Assembly (NCBI RefSeq): GCF_900109035.1 | Contig: NZ_FNYD01000006.1 | Coordinates: forward strand, 62,001 to 126,000 | Reading direction: 5' to 3' | Source of the DNA: Cribrihabitans marinus | Lineage (GTDB): Bacteria > Pseudomonadota > Alphaproteobacteria > Rhodobacterales > Rhodobacteraceae | DNA length: 64,000 nt | In this document: positions 1 to 11,449 of the stretch, one piece after another | How positions within the stretch are numbered: position 1 is the first letter of the stretch | Layout of the letters: every line of letters starts with the position of its first letter | Notes under the pieces: model-generated | Told to the model about the DNA's origin: nothing | What the model saw: only the letters and a program-made list of their open reading frames with translations | Database searches by the model: none | Position numbers and translations under genes: made by a program

Positions 1-78
1 ACTGTGACGGCGGTCTGCATGAACGCGGCCGGCAAGCCTGTGCGCCTTCCGGCAGAGATTCGCGCATTGATACAATAA
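1..78 (+). CDS. ybgC: YbgC-like acyl-CoA thioesterase, C-terminal end only
   Basis: The window opens in a reading frame that runs 25 codons to a TAA stop. The residues end in a KPVRLP-type tail. This short stretch fits the C-terminus of the YbgC hot-dog-fold thioesterase, the gene that usually precedes tolQ in proteobacteria. YbgC hydrolyses short acyl-CoA esters in the cytoplasm and is linked to phospholipid metabolism. The catalytic region lies outside the window, so the name rests on gene order plus a short tail. Confidence 0.6.
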   Translation, partial: TVTAVCMNAAGKPVRLPAEIRALIQ

Positions 79-184
79 ATCGTGCGTCACAGGCGGTTCT
101 GTTGGCATTCGGCCCGGAACTGCGCTAGCGTTCGCCGCAACAAGACCGGGATACCCGGCGACACGGCGGATAAAGAGCAGGTTC

Positions 185-880
185 ATGGAAGCAGAAACCC
201 TGGCGCTGGCGCAGGAGATCGATTTTTCGATGTGGGGGCTCTTTGCCCGCGCCACGCTGATCGTCAAACTCGTCATGTTGATGCTGATCGCGGCCTCGAT
301 CTGGGCCTGGGCGATCATCATCCAGAAAATCATCAACTACAGGGCCGCGCGGCGCGAAGCGTCGCGGTTCGACCGCGCCTTCTGGTCGGGCGAGCCGCTG
401 GACGAACTGTTCGACCAGATCGGCCCGCAGCCCGAGGGCAGTTCGCAGAAGATATTCGCCTCGGGCATGATCGAGTGGCGCCGGTCGCACCGCACCGACG
501 GGGCGCTGATCGCCGGCGCCCAGGCGCGGATCGACCGGTCGATGGACGTGGCCATCGCGAAGGAGGCCGAGACCCTGCAGAAAGGGCTGCCGGTGCTGGC
601 GACTGTTGGATCAACCGCGCCCTTCGTGGGGCTGTTCGGCACGGTCTGGGGCATCATGAACGCCTTCATCGAAATTGCCGAGCAGCAGAACACCAACCTG
701 GCCGTCGTGGCGCCGGGCATCGCCGAGGCGCTGTTGGCCACCGGCCTGGGCCTTCTTGCTGCGATCCCGGCGGTGATCTTCTACAACAAGCTGAGTGCGG
801 ACAGCGACCGGATCGTCGGCGGCTACGAGGCCTTCGCCGACGAGTTCTCGACCATCCTGTCGCGCCAGCTGGACAGCTGA
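185..880 (+). CDS. tolQ: TolQ, inner-membrane proton-channel subunit of Tol-Pal
   Basis: TolQ (231 aa) forms with TolR the proton-motive-force stator that energises TolA and drives outer-membrane constriction at division. Three membrane segments are visible at about residues 23-49, 139-160 and 181-201. The family core around residues 140-165 (GSTAPFVGLFGTVWGIM) is intact, as is the small-residue third helix. Length is normal. The gene is first of a tight series: tolR starts 3 bases after its stop. It belongs to the ExbB/MotA family; the following tolR-tolA-tolB-pal order decides for TolQ over ExbB. Confidence 0.96.
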   Translation: MEAETLALAQEIDFSMWGLFARATLIVKLVMLMLIAASIWAWAIIIQKIINYRAARREASRFDRAFWSGEPLDELFDQIGPQPEGSSQKIFASGMIEWRRSHRTDGALIAGAQARIDRSMDVAIAKEAETLQKGLPVLATVGSTAPFVGLFGTVWGIMNAFIEIAEQQNTNLAVVAPGIAEALLATGLGLLAAIPAVIFYNKLSADSDRIVGGYEAFADEFSTILSRQLDS

Positions 881-883
881 GCC

Positions 884-1363
884 ATGGGGGCCGCGATTCA
901 GAATGGCGGCGGCGGCAGCAACCGCCGGCGCGGCCGGCGCCGGGGCGGGCGGGCGCAGCCGATGGCCGAGATCAACGTCACGCCCTTCGTGGACGTGATG
1001 CTGGTGCTGCTGATCATCTTCATGGTCGCAGCCCCACTCCTGACCGTTGGCGTTCCGGTCGAACTGCCCAAGACCGCCGCCAGCGCCTTGCCGACCGACA
1101 GCGAGGAGCCGCTGACCGTGACGCTGACCGCCGAGGGCGGGGTGCAGATCCAGACCACCGAGGTGGAGCGCGACCAACTCGTGCCCAAGCTGCGCGCCAT
1201 CGCTGCCGAGCGCAGCGGCGACCGGGTGTTCCTGCGCGCCGATGGCGGGATCCCCTATGCGCAGGTGATGCAGGTGATGGGTGCGCTCAATGCCGGCGGG
1301 TTCTCGAATGTGGGACTGGTGACCGACACCGGCGGGCCGACGCTGGACACGGGCGGAGAGTGA
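884..1363 (+). CDS. tolR: TolR, ExbD-family stator subunit
   Basis: TolR (159 aa) is a single-pass inner-membrane protein with a periplasmic domain that couples proton flow to TolA. A Gly/Arg-rich cytoplasmic head (residues 1-27) precedes the family motif INVTPFVDVML. Asp37 in that motif lies at the start of the only membrane helix (about 36-50) and matches the proton-carrying Asp of the family. Residues 55-159 form the periplasmic domain. The gene follows tolQ with a 3-base gap and precedes tolA by 9 bases, as expected for a co-translated unit. Confidence 0.95.
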   Translation: MGAAIQNGGGGSNRRRGRRRGGRAQPMAEINVTPFVDVMLVLLIIFMVAAPLLTVGVPVELPKTAASALPTDSEEPLTVTLTAEGGVQIQTTEVERDQLVPKLRAIAAERSGDRVFLRADGGIPYAQVMQVMGALNAGGFSNVGLVTDTGGPTLDTGGE

Positions 1364-1372
1364 GGCAACGGT

Positions 1373-2500
1373 TTGCAGACCGGCACCAAGATTTCGGCGA
1401 TTGCCCATGCGACCCTGATCGGATGGGCCGTGTTCGGCGGGACATTCCGGTCCGAGCCGTTGCCGTTCGAGGTGCAGGATGTCTCGATCATCAGTTCCGA
1501 GGAGTTCGCCGCGCTCAGCGCCCCGCGTGAGGCGCCCGAGGTGGTGACCCGACCCGAGGAGCCCACCGAACCCGAAGCGCAGCCGCAGGACGTGGTCGTG
1601 CCGGAGCCCGACACGCCCGAGCCTGAGGCACCGCAACCCGAACCGGTGCCCGCGCCCGCGCCGGATCCGGTGCCCGAGGCCGTGCCCGAGACGCCGGAAC
1701 CCGAGGTGCCGGACGATACCCCCACACTGGTCCAACCCGAGCCGGAGGTCGCGGTGCCGGCGCCCCCTGCCGACGAGCGGCCCAAGCCGCGCCCCGTGGA
1801 CCGCGTCGCGCCCGTGCCGGTGGCCCGGCCCGACCCCGACACGCGCCCCGACGAGGTTGAAAGCCCTGCCGTGACCGAGGATGACGGCGCCGAAACCCCG
1901 CAAGAGCCGAGCGAGGCCACCGCGCCCGAAGAAGCGACCGACCAGATCGTGACCGAGGCGACCGAGACCGACGAGGCCGCCCCGCTGCGCTCGCCACGCC
2001 CGCCCGCGCGCCGGCCCTCGCCGCCGGAGGTGGCCGAGGCGCCGGTCGAGACACCAACCGGGACTCCGACCGAAGAGACACCTCGCTCCGACACCCCGCC
2101 GGCGACCGAAGACGCGGTTCAGGACGCACTGGCCGAGGCTCTGGGCGGCGAGAGCACGGCACCCGCGCCCACCGGCCCGCCCCTGACAGGCGGCGAGAAG
2201 GAGGGGCTGCGCGTGGCCGTCTCGCGCTGCTGGAACGTGGGCTCGCTGTCGACCGATGCGCTGGGCACAACCGTCGTGGTCGGCGTCGACATGAACCAGG
2301 ACGGCACGCCGGTTGTCAGTTCGATCCGGATGCTCGACAGCCAGAACGGCTCGGACTCGGCAGCAAGACAGGCCTTCGAAGCGGCGCGCCGTGCTATCAT
2401 CCGGTGCGGTGCCAGCGGATACGACCTGCCGGTCGAGAAATACGGCCAGTGGCAGACCATCGAAATGACGTTCAACCCCGAGAGGATGCGGATCAAATGA
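1373..2500 (+). CDS. tolA: TolA-type energy-transducing protein
   Basis: TolA reaches from the inner membrane across the periplasm to Pal and TolB. The 375-aa product has one N-terminal membrane segment (about residues 5-24). A very long Pro/Glu/Ala/Asp-rich middle follows (about 50-270), replacing the Lys/Ala helical rod of E. coli TolA. A compact C-terminal domain (about 280-375) contains a Cys-Trp-Asn element and two further Cys. The only start giving an N-terminal anchor is TTG at 1373. The stop overlaps the tolB ATG by 3 bases. Sequence drift in the middle is usual for the family; position and topology make the call. Confidence 0.88.
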   Translation: MQTGTKISAIAHATLIGWAVFGGTFRSEPLPFEVQDVSIISSEEFAALSAPREAPEVVTRPEEPTEPEAQPQDVVVPEPDTPEPEAPQPEPVPAPAPDPVPEAVPETPEPEVPDDTPTLVQPEPEVAVPAPPADERPKPRPVDRVAPVPVARPDPDTRPDEVESPAVTEDDGAETPQEPSEATAPEEATDQIVTEATETDEAAPLRSPRPPARRPSPPEVAEAPVETPTGTPTEETPRSDTPPATEDAVQDALAEALGGESTAPAPTGPPLTGGEKEGLRVAVSRCWNVGSLSTDALGTTVVVGVDMNQDGTPVVSSIRMLDSQNGSDSAARQAFEAARRAIIRCGASGYDLPVEKYGQWQTIEMTFNPERMRIK

Positions 2501-3816
2501 AGCGACTTCTGACCAGCCTCTTCCTAGGTCTCGCGCTGATCGCGGCGCCGGCCCTGGCCCAGAACCAGCCCCTGCGGATCATCATCGACGAGGGGGTGAT
2601 CGAACCGCTGCCCTACGCGGTGCCTGATTTCGTGCCCGACACGCCGGCCGCGGCGGAATACGCGGCGAACCTGTCGCGTGTCATCGCCTCGGACCTGAGT
2701 GGCACCGGGCTGTTTCGCGAGATCGGCAAGGAGGCCTATATCAGCCAGGTCACCAGTTTCGACGCGCCGGTGCAATTCGCCGACTGGAAGGCGATCAACG
2801 CCCAGGCCCTGATCACCGGCGCGGTCAGCGTTTCGGGCCAGCGGCTGACCGTGCGGTTCCGGGTGTGGGACGTATTCGCCGGCACCGAGCTGGGCAACGG
2901 GCTGCAGTTTGCCGGCACCACGGACGGCTGGCGGCGCATGGCGCACAAAGTGGCCGATCAGGTCTATGGCCGGATCACCGGCGAGGGTCCGTATTTCGAC
3001 AGCCGCGTGGTGTTCGTGTCGGAAAGCGGGCCCAAGAACGACCGCAAGAAACGGCTTGCGATCATGGATTACGACGGTGCCAACCTGCAATACCTGACCG
3101 ACAGTTCCAGTATCGTGCTGGCGCCGCGCTTCTCGCCCACCGGCGACCGGGTACTCTATACCAGCTACGAAGGCGGCTTCCCGCGTATCCATGTGCTGGA
3201 CGTGGGCCGTGTCGAGCGCCGTGTGCTGCAGAGCCAGGAGGGCACGATGAGCTTTTCGCCCCGCTTCTCGCCGGACGGGCGCACGGTGCTCTATTCGGTG
3301 TCTCAGGGCGGTAACACCGATCTCCATTCGATGGATATCGCCAGCGGCCAGACCCGCCAGCTCACCGAAGCCCCCTCGATCGAGACTGCGCCCAGCTATG
3401 CCCCCGACGGCAGCCGCATCGTCTTCGAGAGCGATCGCTCGGGCAGCCCGCAGCTCTATATCATGCCCGCCGGCGGCGGCGAGGCCGAGCGGATCAGTTT
3501 CGGCCAGGGCCGCTATGGCACCCCGGTCTGGTCGCCGCGCGGCGACCTGATCGCGTTCACCAAGCAGAACAAGGGCCGGTTCCATATCGGCGTGATGCGC
3601 ACCGATGGCAGCGAGGAGCGGCTGCTGACCGCCTCGTTCCTGGACGAGGGGCCGACCTGGGCGCCCAATGGCCGGGTCATCATGTTCACCCGCGAATCCC
3701 AGGGCGCCGAGGGGCGCGCATCGCTCTATTCCGTTGACATCACCGGCCGCAACCTGCGCCCGGTGCGCACACCCGATGGCGCCAGCGACCCGTCCTGGTC
3801 GCCGCTCCTGGACTGA
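2497..3816 (+). CDS. tolB: TolB, periplasmic beta-propeller protein
   Basis: TolB (439 aa) is a soluble periplasmic protein that binds Pal and relays force from TolA. It has a signal peptide (about residues 1-21, ending ALA). An N-terminal alpha/beta domain follows, then a six-bladed propeller of repeated WD40-like blades with the phrase [10 protein letters not shown] and its variants. The frame extends upstream to 2404, but the ATG at 2497 is chosen because it overlaps the tolA stop and starts exactly at the signal peptide. A 94-base gap separates it from pal. Confidence 0.96.
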   Translation: MKRLLTSLFLGLALIAAPALAQNQPLRIIIDEGVIEPLPYAVPDFVPDTPAAAEYAANLSRVIASDLSGTGLFREIGKEAYISQVTSFDAPVQFADWKAINAQALITGAVSVSGQRLTVRFRVWDVFAGTELGNGLQFAGTTDGWRRMAHKVADQVYGRITGEGPYFDSRVVFVSESGPKNDRKKRLAIMDYDGANLQYLTDSSSIVLAPRFSPTGDRVLYTSYEGGFPRIHVLDVGRVERRVLQSQEGTMSFSPRFSPDGRTVLYSVSQGGNTDLHSMDIASGQTRQLTEAPSIETAPSYAPDGSRIVFESDRSGSPQLYIMPAGGGEAERISFGQGRYGTPVWSPRGDLIAFTKQNKGRFHIGVMRTDGSEERLLTASFLDEGPTWAPNGRVIMFTRESQGAEGRASLYSVDITGRNLRPVRTPDGASDPSWSPLLD

Positions 3817-3823
3817 CACTAGC

Positions 3824-3850
3824 GTGAGCGGCCGTGCCGGCCGCGTTCAC
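3824..3850 (+). other. Hairpin between tolB and pal
   Basis: GCGGCCG (3828-3834) and CGGCCGC (3838-3844) pair perfectly around a 3-base loop, and the flanks (GTGA/TCAC) extend the stem with a bulge. No T-run follows, so it is more likely an mRNA-processing or stability element than a terminator. It could help give pal its own expression level. Confidence 0.4.
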
Positions 3851-3910
3851 ATGACCCGGGCCCTGTGGTAAACAGGCCCAAAGCAACAAGCGAAGCGTGA
3901 GGCATTTGAA

Positions 3911-4429
3911 ATGAAGGTATTGAGCAAAGTCGCGGCCCTGTGTGCCCTGACGGTCCTGGCGGCCTGTTCCAGCAACGATCCGTCGAACTGGGGCAATGGC
4001 GGTCCCGGCGGCAGCGGTGGCGCCGGCGGGCCGGGCGCGGCGGGCTCCGTCAACGATCCCAAGTCGCCCGCCTACTTCCAGCAGGCGATTGGTGACCGGG
4101 TCCTGTTCGCGGTCGACCAGTCGACCCTGTCGCCGCAGGCGCAAACGACCCTGCAGGGACAGGCGGCCTGGCTGGCGGCCAATCCCGACTACACCGCCAC
4201 GATCGAGGGCCATGCCGATGAACAGGGCACCCGCGAATACAACCTGGCCCTGGGCGCGCGGCGGGCCAACGCGGCGCGCGAATACCTGATCTCGCAGGGT
4301 GTGGCGGGCAATCGCCTCAAGACGGTGAGCTTTGGCAAGGAGCGGCCCATCGAGGTCTGCAGCACCGAGGCCTGCTATACCAAGAACCGCCGCGCCGTCA
4401 CGGTGCTCACAGCCGGTCTGACGGGGTAG
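3911..4429 (+). CDS. pal: Pal, peptidoglycan-associated lipoprotein
   Basis: Pal (172 aa) is an outer-membrane lipoprotein that binds peptidoglycan and TolB/TolA. The N-terminus is a lipoprotein signal with lipobox LAAC, so Cys19 would be lipidated. A Gly-rich linker follows at about residues 28-45. The OmpA-like peptidoglycan-binding domain spans about 65-172 and includes the NLALGARRA helix. Length matches the family. It sits in the standard place after tolB and 5 bases before cpoB. Confidence 0.96.
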   Translation: MKVLSKVAALCALTVLAACSSNDPSNWGNGGPGGSGGAGGPGAAGSVNDPKSPAYFQQAIGDRVLFAVDQSTLSPQAQTTLQGQAAWLAANPDYTATIEGHADEQGTREYNLALGARRANAAREYLISQGVAGNRLKTVSFGKERPIEVCSTEACYTKNRRAVTVLTAGLTG

Positions 4430-4434
4430 GGGCC

Positions 4435-5265
4435 ATGCGCATTGCGGCTTTTGCCCTTGTGGCGCTTCTGTCCGCGGGTGGTGCGGCGGCGCAGGACCAG
4501 CAGCAGACCCTGGCCGACATCCGGCAGGAGCTGACGGTCCTGCATGTCGAGGTGCAGCGGCTCAAGCGCGAGCTGTCGACCACAGGTGCGCCGGCGGCCA
4601 ACGTGGCCGGCAGCACCGTGCTGGAGCGGGTCGACGCGATCGAGGCCGAGTTGCAGCGCCTGACCCGCAAGACCGAACAATTGAACGCCCGCATCGACCG
4701 GGTCGTCGCCGACGGCTCAAACCGGGTCGGCGACCTGGAGTTCCGCCTCTGCGAGCTGGAAAGCGACTGCGACATTTCGCAGCTGCCGGAAACCTCCACC
4801 CTGGGTGGCGAGGCGCCGGCCGTGGCCCCGCCGGTCGAGCAACCGGCGACGGACCAGACGGGCGGTGCGGAGACCCAGCTGGCGGTCGGCGAGCAGGCCG
4901 ATTTCGACGCCGCGACCAAGGCGTTCGAGGACGGTGACTATGCCCGCGCCGCCGATCTCTTCGCGCAGTTCGACCAGTCCTATCCCGGTAGCCCGCTGGC
5001 GCCGCAGGCTAATCTCAGCCGCGGCCGCGCGCTGGAGCAGGCCGGCGACACCCGCGAGGCGGCCCGCGCCTTCCTGGCCAGCTTCACCGGTGCGCCGGAC
5101 GGGGCGGCCGCTCCCGAGGCGCTCTATGAACTTGGCGCGGCTCTGGGCCGGCTGGGCCAGACCGACCAGGCCTGCGTGACGCTGGGCGAGGTGGCGGTGC
5201 GGTTCCCCGACGCGCAGACCGTGGGTGACGCCCGCAACGAGATGGCCGCCCTGGGCTGCTCTTGA
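4435..5265 (+). CDS. cpoB: CpoB (YbgF), Tol-Pal coordinator with TPR repeats
   Basis: CpoB coordinates peptidoglycan synthesis with Tol-Pal constriction in the periplasm. The 276-aa product has a signal peptide (about residues 1-20). A coiled-coil stretch (about 22-95) corresponds to the trimerisation helix of the family. A short linker leads to TPR repeats (about 155-276) with the pattern FEDGDYARAADLF. Its stop overlaps the tilS TTG start (TTGA), so the two are probably translationally coupled. Confidence 0.92.
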   Translation: MRIAAFALVALLSAGGAAAQDQQQTLADIRQELTVLHVEVQRLKRELSTTGAPAANVAGSTVLERVDAIEAELQRLTRKTEQLNARIDRVVADGSNRVGDLEFRLCELESDCDISQLPETSTLGGEAPAVAPPVEQPATDQTGGAETQLAVGEQADFDAATKAFEDGDYARAADLFAQFDQSYPGSPLAPQANLSRGRALEQAGDTREAARAFLASFTGAPDGAAAPEALYELGAALGRLGQTDQACVTLGEVAVRFPDAQTVGDARNEMAALGCS

Positions 5266-6515
5266 GCGAGCCCGACCGCGACCTGCTGACCGGGATCCGG
5301 CAGGGTCTGCCCGACCCGTTGCCCTCCCGGCTTGCCGTTGCGGTCTCGGGCGGCGGGGATTCGCTCGCCTTGCTCCACCTGATCGCGCGGGCGGTCGACG
5401 GTCAGGGTGTAACGCTCCGGGTCGCGACGGTGGATCACGGCCTGCGGCCCGAGGTCGCGGAGGAGATCCGCCTTGTCGCGCGGCTCTGCGATGACCTGGG
5501 CCTGGCCCATGATGTCCTGACCTGGGACCAAATTGCGGAACCCGGCAACCTGCAGGACCGCGCCCGCCGCGCGCGCTACGATCTTCTGACCGGTTGGGCG
5601 CGGGACCACGGGATGGCGGCGCTGGCCCTGGGCCACACCGCCGACGATCAGGCCGAGACGCTGGTGATGCGCCTGTCGCGGTCGGCCGGGGTGACCGGTC
5701 TGGCCGGAATCCCGCCGCAGCGGCGCGAACAGGGTGTCCTGTTGATCCGGCCGCTGCTGACACTGCGGCGCGCCCGGCTGCGCCGGTATCTGCAGGACCA
5801 CGGCATCGCCTGGGCCGAAGATCCGTCGAATCACGACACCCGGTTCGACCGGGTGCGTGCTCGCGCGGCGCTGGAGCAGCTGGCGCCGCTGGGCGTGACC
5901 ACCGATGCCCTGGTTCGCGTCGCGCGGAACATGGCCGATGCCGAGGCCGCTCTGGCCGAGACCGCGGGTGCCGCTGCCCGGGACGTTGTGAGCATCGATG
6001 CGGGCGACGTGCTGATTGCACGGCGCGCATTCCTCGATCTGCCCGACGAGATCGCCCGGCGGCTGCTGCTGGCCGCGCTGCGCTGGATCACCGGAGATAT
6101 CTACCCGCCACGCCGGATCCCCGTCGCTCATACGCTTGCGGCGATCACCGAGGGACGCGGCGGGCAGCTGGCGGGGTGCCGCGTCCTGTGCCGGGGTGAG
6201 AGCATCCGGATTTGCCGCGAATTCAACGCGGTGCGGGGCCTCTCCGCTCCGCCGGGCGCGGTCTGGGACGGTCGCTGGCGGGTGACCGGGCCGGCGACGG
6301 AAGGTGCCGAGATCCGCGCCCTGGGGCGCGCGGGCCTTGCCCGGTGCCCGGACTGGCGCGATAGCGGGCGGCCGCATGCCGCGATCCTGGCCACGCCCGC
6401 GGTCTGGTCGGGCACCGAATTGCTGGCCGCGCCGCTTGCCGGTCTGGAAAATGGCTGGCACGCCGCCCTGACCCGAGGCGAGACAGAGTATCACGCTTTG
6501 CTTTTATCGCATTGA
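5262..6515 (+). CDS. tilS: tRNA(Ile)-lysidine synthase
   Basis: TilS attaches lysine to C34 of the CAU-anticodon tRNA-Ile using ATP, so the tRNA reads AUA and is charged with isoleucine. The PP-loop motif SGGGDS is at residues 29-34, with the following VDHGLRPE and GHTADDQAET family segments intact. A less conserved C-terminal region brings the length to 417 aa. The TTG start overlaps the cpoB stop; no ATG is better placed. tilS immediately upstream of ftsH is a widespread arrangement. Confidence 0.94.
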   Translation: MSEPDRDLLTGIRQGLPDPLPSRLAVAVSGGGDSLALLHLIARAVDGQGVTLRVATVDHGLRPEVAEEIRLVARLCDDLGLAHDVLTWDQIAEPGNLQDRARRARYDLLTGWARDHGMAALALGHTADDQAETLVMRLSRSAGVTGLAGIPPQRREQGVLLIRPLLTLRRARLRRYLQDHGIAWAEDPSNHDTRFDRVRARAALEQLAPLGVTTDALVRVARNMADAEAALAETAGAAARDVVSIDAGDVLIARRAFLDLPDEIARRLLLAALRWITGDIYPPRRIPVAHTLAAITEGRGGQLAGCRVLCRGESIRICREFNAVRGLSAPPGAVWDGRWRVTGPATEGAEIRALGRAGLARCPDWRDSGRPHAAILATPAVWSGTELLAAPLAGLENGWHAALTRGETEYHALLLSH

Positions 6516-6539
6516 ACCTCACCCAATCCTCTCTATTTT
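6512..6539 (+). promoter_or_regulatory. Candidate promoter for ftsH
   Basis: TTGAAC (6512-6517) and TATTTT (6534-6539) are separated by 16 bases, 54 bases upstream of the ftsH start. Shifting by one base gives CTATTT, which also loosely resembles an alphaproteobacterial heat-shock promoter. Since ftsH is often heat-inducible, either sigma factor is possible. This is a visual match only; TTGAAC overlaps the tilS stop. Confidence 0.3.
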
Positions 6540-6592
6540 AGGGGTCTAGTCGGACGCACCGCGAGTTCGTCCGGAAGATTGGGAGATTCCAC

Positions 6593-8509
<1,917 letters not shown>

Positions 8510-8520
8510 CCGACCAAGGC

Positions 8521-8545
8521 CCCGGCAGACCCTGCCGGGTCTTTT
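8521..8545 (+). terminator. Rho-independent terminator after ftsH
   Basis: CCCGGCAG (8521-8528) pairs perfectly with CTGCCGGG (8532-8539) around a 3-base loop, followed by TCTTTT. It lies 11 bases after the ftsH stop and would end the tol-pal-tilS-ftsH transcript. Confidence 0.85.
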
Positions 8546-8618
8546 CGTTCCGGTGGGTCTGGTGATGGATGTGCGATCCGCTAGTCTCGGCCCGAACGGG
8601 GAATCATCGGGGGCGCGG

Positions 8619-9197
8619 ATGCCGGCGTTGCAGCAAACGGAGCATGAAGGCGAGGTTGTCTGGCTTGGCCATGTGCCGGCGGGCAGGTCGCTCAGGGCGC
8701 GGCCGGTGGAACGCCTGCCATTGGAGTTCCAGGGGATTACCGGCGGACGGCACGAGGGGGCCACGCGCCCCTCCTGCAGCCGTGTGACCAACCTCTATCC
8801 CCAGCGCGGCACCGAAATCCGCAACACGCGGCAGCTGTCGCTCCTGTCCGTCGAAGACCTGGACGAGATCGCCGCCCGGATGGAGATGGATGCGCTGGAT
8901 CCCGCGCTTCTCGGTGCGTCGGTCGTGCTGCGCGGCATTCCCGATTTCACCCATATCCCGCCCTCGTCGCGACTGCAGGCCCCGTCGGGCGCAACCCTGA
9001 CCGTGGACATGGAGAACCGCCCCTGCGTCCTGCCCGGTCGCGAGATCGAGGCGGAGCACGCCGGCTTCGGCGCAGGCTTCAAGCCGGCGGCGGCGGGGCG
9101 GCGTGGGGTGACAGCCTGGGTTGAACGGCCCGGCGATCTGGCGCTGGGCGACCGGTTGACGCTGTTCGTGCCCGACCAGCCCGCCTGGTCGCCGTGA
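8619..9197 (+). CDS. MOSC domain protein
   Basis: The 192-aa product matches the stand-alone MOSC domain family, sulfur-carrier domains related to the molybdenum cofactor sulfurase C-terminus. It shows the opening strand EVVWLGHV, the conserved NTRQLSLLS segment and a late conserved Cys (ENRPCVLPG). In such proteins a Cys is thought to carry sulfur; the substrate here is unknown. The frame is open upstream, but ATG 8619 is chosen because conserved residues begin just after it. It lies between the ftsH terminator and the fhs leader, so it is probably a separate unit. Confidence 0.78.
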   Translation: MPALQQTEHEGEVVWLGHVPAGRSLRARPVERLPLEFQGITGGRHEGATRPSCSRVTNLYPQRGTEIRNTRQLSLLSVEDLDEIAARMEMDALDPALLGASVVLRGIPDFTHIPPSSRLQAPSGATLTVDMENRPCVLPGREIEAEHAGFGAGFKPAAAGRRGVTAWVERPGDLALGDRLTLFVPDQPAWSP

Positions 9198-9370
9198 CCC
9201 GCCGCCCGGCCCGGCAGGCCTGGCCACGGGCGCGGATTGCACGCGCTTAAGACGCAACACAGCGCGAAAATGTCGCAATCCATAACCTTGCCCGTCCGCG
9301 TCGGCGGTATGGATACACCAGCGGCGACCTATGTCGTCCGCCTGCAACGCATTTTTTCAGGGACGGTCCG

Positions 9371-11047
9371 ATGAGCTACAAGACGGATATCGAAATTGCA
9401 CGCGAGGCGCAGAAGCGCCCGATCCAGGAGGTCGGCGAGCGGCTTGGGATCTCGTCCGACGACCTGCTGCCCTATGGCCACGACAAGGCCAAGGTCAGCC
9501 AGCGCTTCATCGACTCGGTGCAGGACCGCCCGAACGGCAAGCTGATCCTGGTGACCGCGATCAACCCCACGCCGGCGGGCGAGGGCAAGACCACCACCAC
9601 CGTGGGCCTGGGCGACGGGCTGAACCGGATCGGCAAGAAGGCGATGATCTGCATCCGCGAAGCCTCGCTGGGCCCGAACTTCGGCATGAAGGGCGGCGCC
9701 GCGGGCGGTGGCTACGCCCAGGTCGTGCCGATGGAGGACATGAACCTGCACTTCACCGGCGATTTCCACGCCATCACCAGCGCCCATTCGCTGCTCAGCG
9801 CGATGATCGACAACCACATCTACTGGGGCAACGAGCAGGAAATCGACATTCGCCGGGTCCAGTGGCGCCGCGTGGTCGACATGAACGACCGTGCCCTGCG
9901 GCAGATCAACGTCTCGCTCGGCGGCGTGGCCAACGGCTTCCCGCGTGAGGGCGGCTTCGACATTACCGTGGCCTCCGAGGTGATGGCGATCCTGTGCCTG
10001 GCCAAGGATCTCAAGGATCTGGAGAAGCGCCTCGGCGACATGATCGTCGCCTATCGCCGCGACCGCACGCCGGTCTATTGCCGCGATATCAAGGCCGAGG
10101 GCGCGATGACCGTTCTGCTCAAGGACGCGATGCAGCCCAACCTGGTGCAGACGCTGGAGAACAATCCCGCCTTCGTGCATGGCGGCCCGTTCGCCAACAT
10201 CGCGCATGGCTGCAACTCGGTCATCGCCACGCAGACGGCGCTCAAGGTGGCCGATTTCGTCGTGACCGAGGCCGGTTTCGGCGCCGATCTGGGTGCCGAG
10301 AAGTTCATGAACATCAAGTGCCGCAAGGCCGGGCTGGCCCCGGATTGCGTGGTGCTGGTCGCCACGGTGCGCGCGATGAAGATGAATGGTGGGGTCGCCA
10401 AGGCCGACCTGGGTGCCGAGAATGTCGATGCGGTCAGGCAGGGCTGCGCCAACCTCGGCCGCCATATCGGCAACCTCAAGAGCTTCGGTGTGCCGGTTGT
10501 GGTCGCCATCAACCATTTCGTCACGGACACCGATGCCGAGATCGACGCGGTCAAGGAATACGTCAAGACCCAAGGGTCCGAGGCCATCCTGAGCCGTCAT
10601 TGGGAGCTCGGTTCGGAAGGCTCCGCCGATCTGGCCACGCGCGTGGCCGAGATCGCCGAGAGCGGCGTCAGCCAGTTCGCGCCGATCTACAAGGACGACC
10701 TGTCCTTCATGGAGAAGATCGAGCGCATCGCAAAGTCGATCTATCGCGCCGACGAGGTGCTGGCCGACAAGAAGATCCGCGACCAGCTCAAGCTGTGGGA
10801 GGAGCAGGGCTATGGCCACCTGCCGGTCTGCATGGCCAAGACGCAGTATTCCTTCTCGACCGATCCCAACCTGCGCGGTGCGCCCACCGGCCATTCCGTG
10901 CCGGTCCGCGAGGTGCGTCTGAGCGCCGGCGCCGGTTTCGTCGTGGTGGTCTGCGGCGAGATCATGACCATGCCCGGCCTGCCGCGCAGACCGGCCGCGG
11001 AGACCATATGCCTCAATGACGCAGGGCAGATCGAGGGCTTGTTCTGA
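9371..11047 (+). CDS. fhs: Formate--tetrahydrofolate ligase
   Basis: Fhs joins formate to tetrahydrofolate with ATP to give 10-formyl-THF in the cytoplasm. The 558-aa length is normal. The P-loop region [10 protein letters not shown] at residues 67-76 is the family signature, and the following [24 protein letters not shown] and FTGDFHAI segments are intact. A 173-base leader precedes it. A 56-base gap with a hairpin leads to the chorismate mutase gene and then folD. Together fhs and folD make the formate-to-methylene-THF route. Confidence 0.98.
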   Translation: MSYKTDIEIAREAQKRPIQEVGERLGISSDDLLPYGHDKAKVSQRFIDSVQDRPNGKLILVTAINPTPAGEGKTTTTVGLGDGLNRIGKKAMICIREASLGPNFGMKGGAAGGGYAQVVPMEDMNLHFTGDFHAITSAHSLLSAMIDNHIYWGNEQEIDIRRVQWRRVVDMNDRALRQINVSLGGVANGFPREGGFDITVASEVMAILCLAKDLKDLEKRLGDMIVAYRRDRTPVYCRDIKAEGAMTVLLKDAMQPNLVQTLENNPAFVHGGPFANIAHGCNSVIATQTALKVADFVVTEAGFGADLGAEKFMNIKCRKAGLAPDCVVLVATVRAMKMNGGVAKADLGAENVDAVRQGCANLGRHIGNLKSFGVPVVVAINHFVTDTDAEIDAVKEYVKTQGSEAILSRHWELGSEGSADLATRVAEIAESGVSQFAPIYKDDLSFMEKIERIAKSIYRADEVLADKKIRDQLKLWEEQGYGHLPVCMAKTQYSFSTDPNLRGAPTGHSVPVREVRLSAGAGFVVVVCGEIMTMPGLPRRPAAETICLNDAGQIEGLF

Positions 11048-11066
11048 CCCTTCAAATGAGACATCC

Positions 11067-11097
11067 CGTGGCCTGTGACCAAGGCAGGCCGCGGGAG
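11067..11097 (+). promoter_or_regulatory. Hairpin covering the chorismate mutase ribosome-binding site
   Basis: CCCGTGGCCTG (11067-11077) pairs with CAGGCCGCGGG (11087-11097) through 11 base pairs, one of them a G-T wobble, around a 9-base loop. The Shine-Dalgarno-like GGGAG (11095-11099), 4 bases before the ATG at 11104, is partly inside the stem. No T-run follows, so this looks like translational control or an mRNA end, not a classical terminator. Confidence 0.5.
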
Positions 11098-11103
11098 ATT
11101 GAC

Positions 11104-11409
11104 ATGCCTTCTCTGACACCTCCGGACGAATGCCGGTCCATGACCGAGCTTCGGGCGCAGATCGACCGGCTGGACCGGCAGCTGATCTCGCTGCTGGTGG
11201 ACCGCGCGGGTTACATCGACCGGGCGGCGCAGCTGAAGCCGGAAGAGGGGCTTCCGGCGCGGATCCCTGAACGGGTGGAAGAGGTGGTTCGCAACGTGCG
11301 CGCAACGGCGCTCGACGCCGGGCTGGACCCGGAACTGGCCGAGCAGTTGTGGCGCGTCCTGATCGACTGGTCGATCGACCGCGAGGCCCGCGTGATCGGC
11401 GCGGAGTGA
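11104..11409 (+). CDS. Small AroQ-type chorismate mutase
   Basis: This 101-aa helical protein fits the monofunctional AroQ fold, which converts chorismate to prephenate on the way to phenylalanine and tyrosine. The first helix carries the pattern [19 protein letters not shown], and a later helix carries the Glu/Arg positions of the family. ATG 11104 is chosen because GGGAG lies 4 bases upstream; the open frame starts earlier at 11056 without homology. It is sandwiched between fhs and folD although it has no direct folate role. Related isochorismate-pyruvate lyases share the fold, so the exact activity is not certain. Confidence 0.82.
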   Translation: MPSLTPPDECRSMTELRAQIDRLDRQLISLLVDRAGYIDRAAQLKPEEGLPARIPERVEEVVRNVRATALDAGLDPELAEQLWRVLIDWSIDREARVIGAE

Positions 11410-11449
11410 CCGACATCCCGCAAGGGGAAGCGTGAAGAAGGGGACCGAC

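Noticed and set aside
9198-9370. Possible folate riboswitch in the fhs leader
   Set aside because: I could not fit the known tetrahydrofolate riboswitch consensus by eye; a covariance-model search would be needed.
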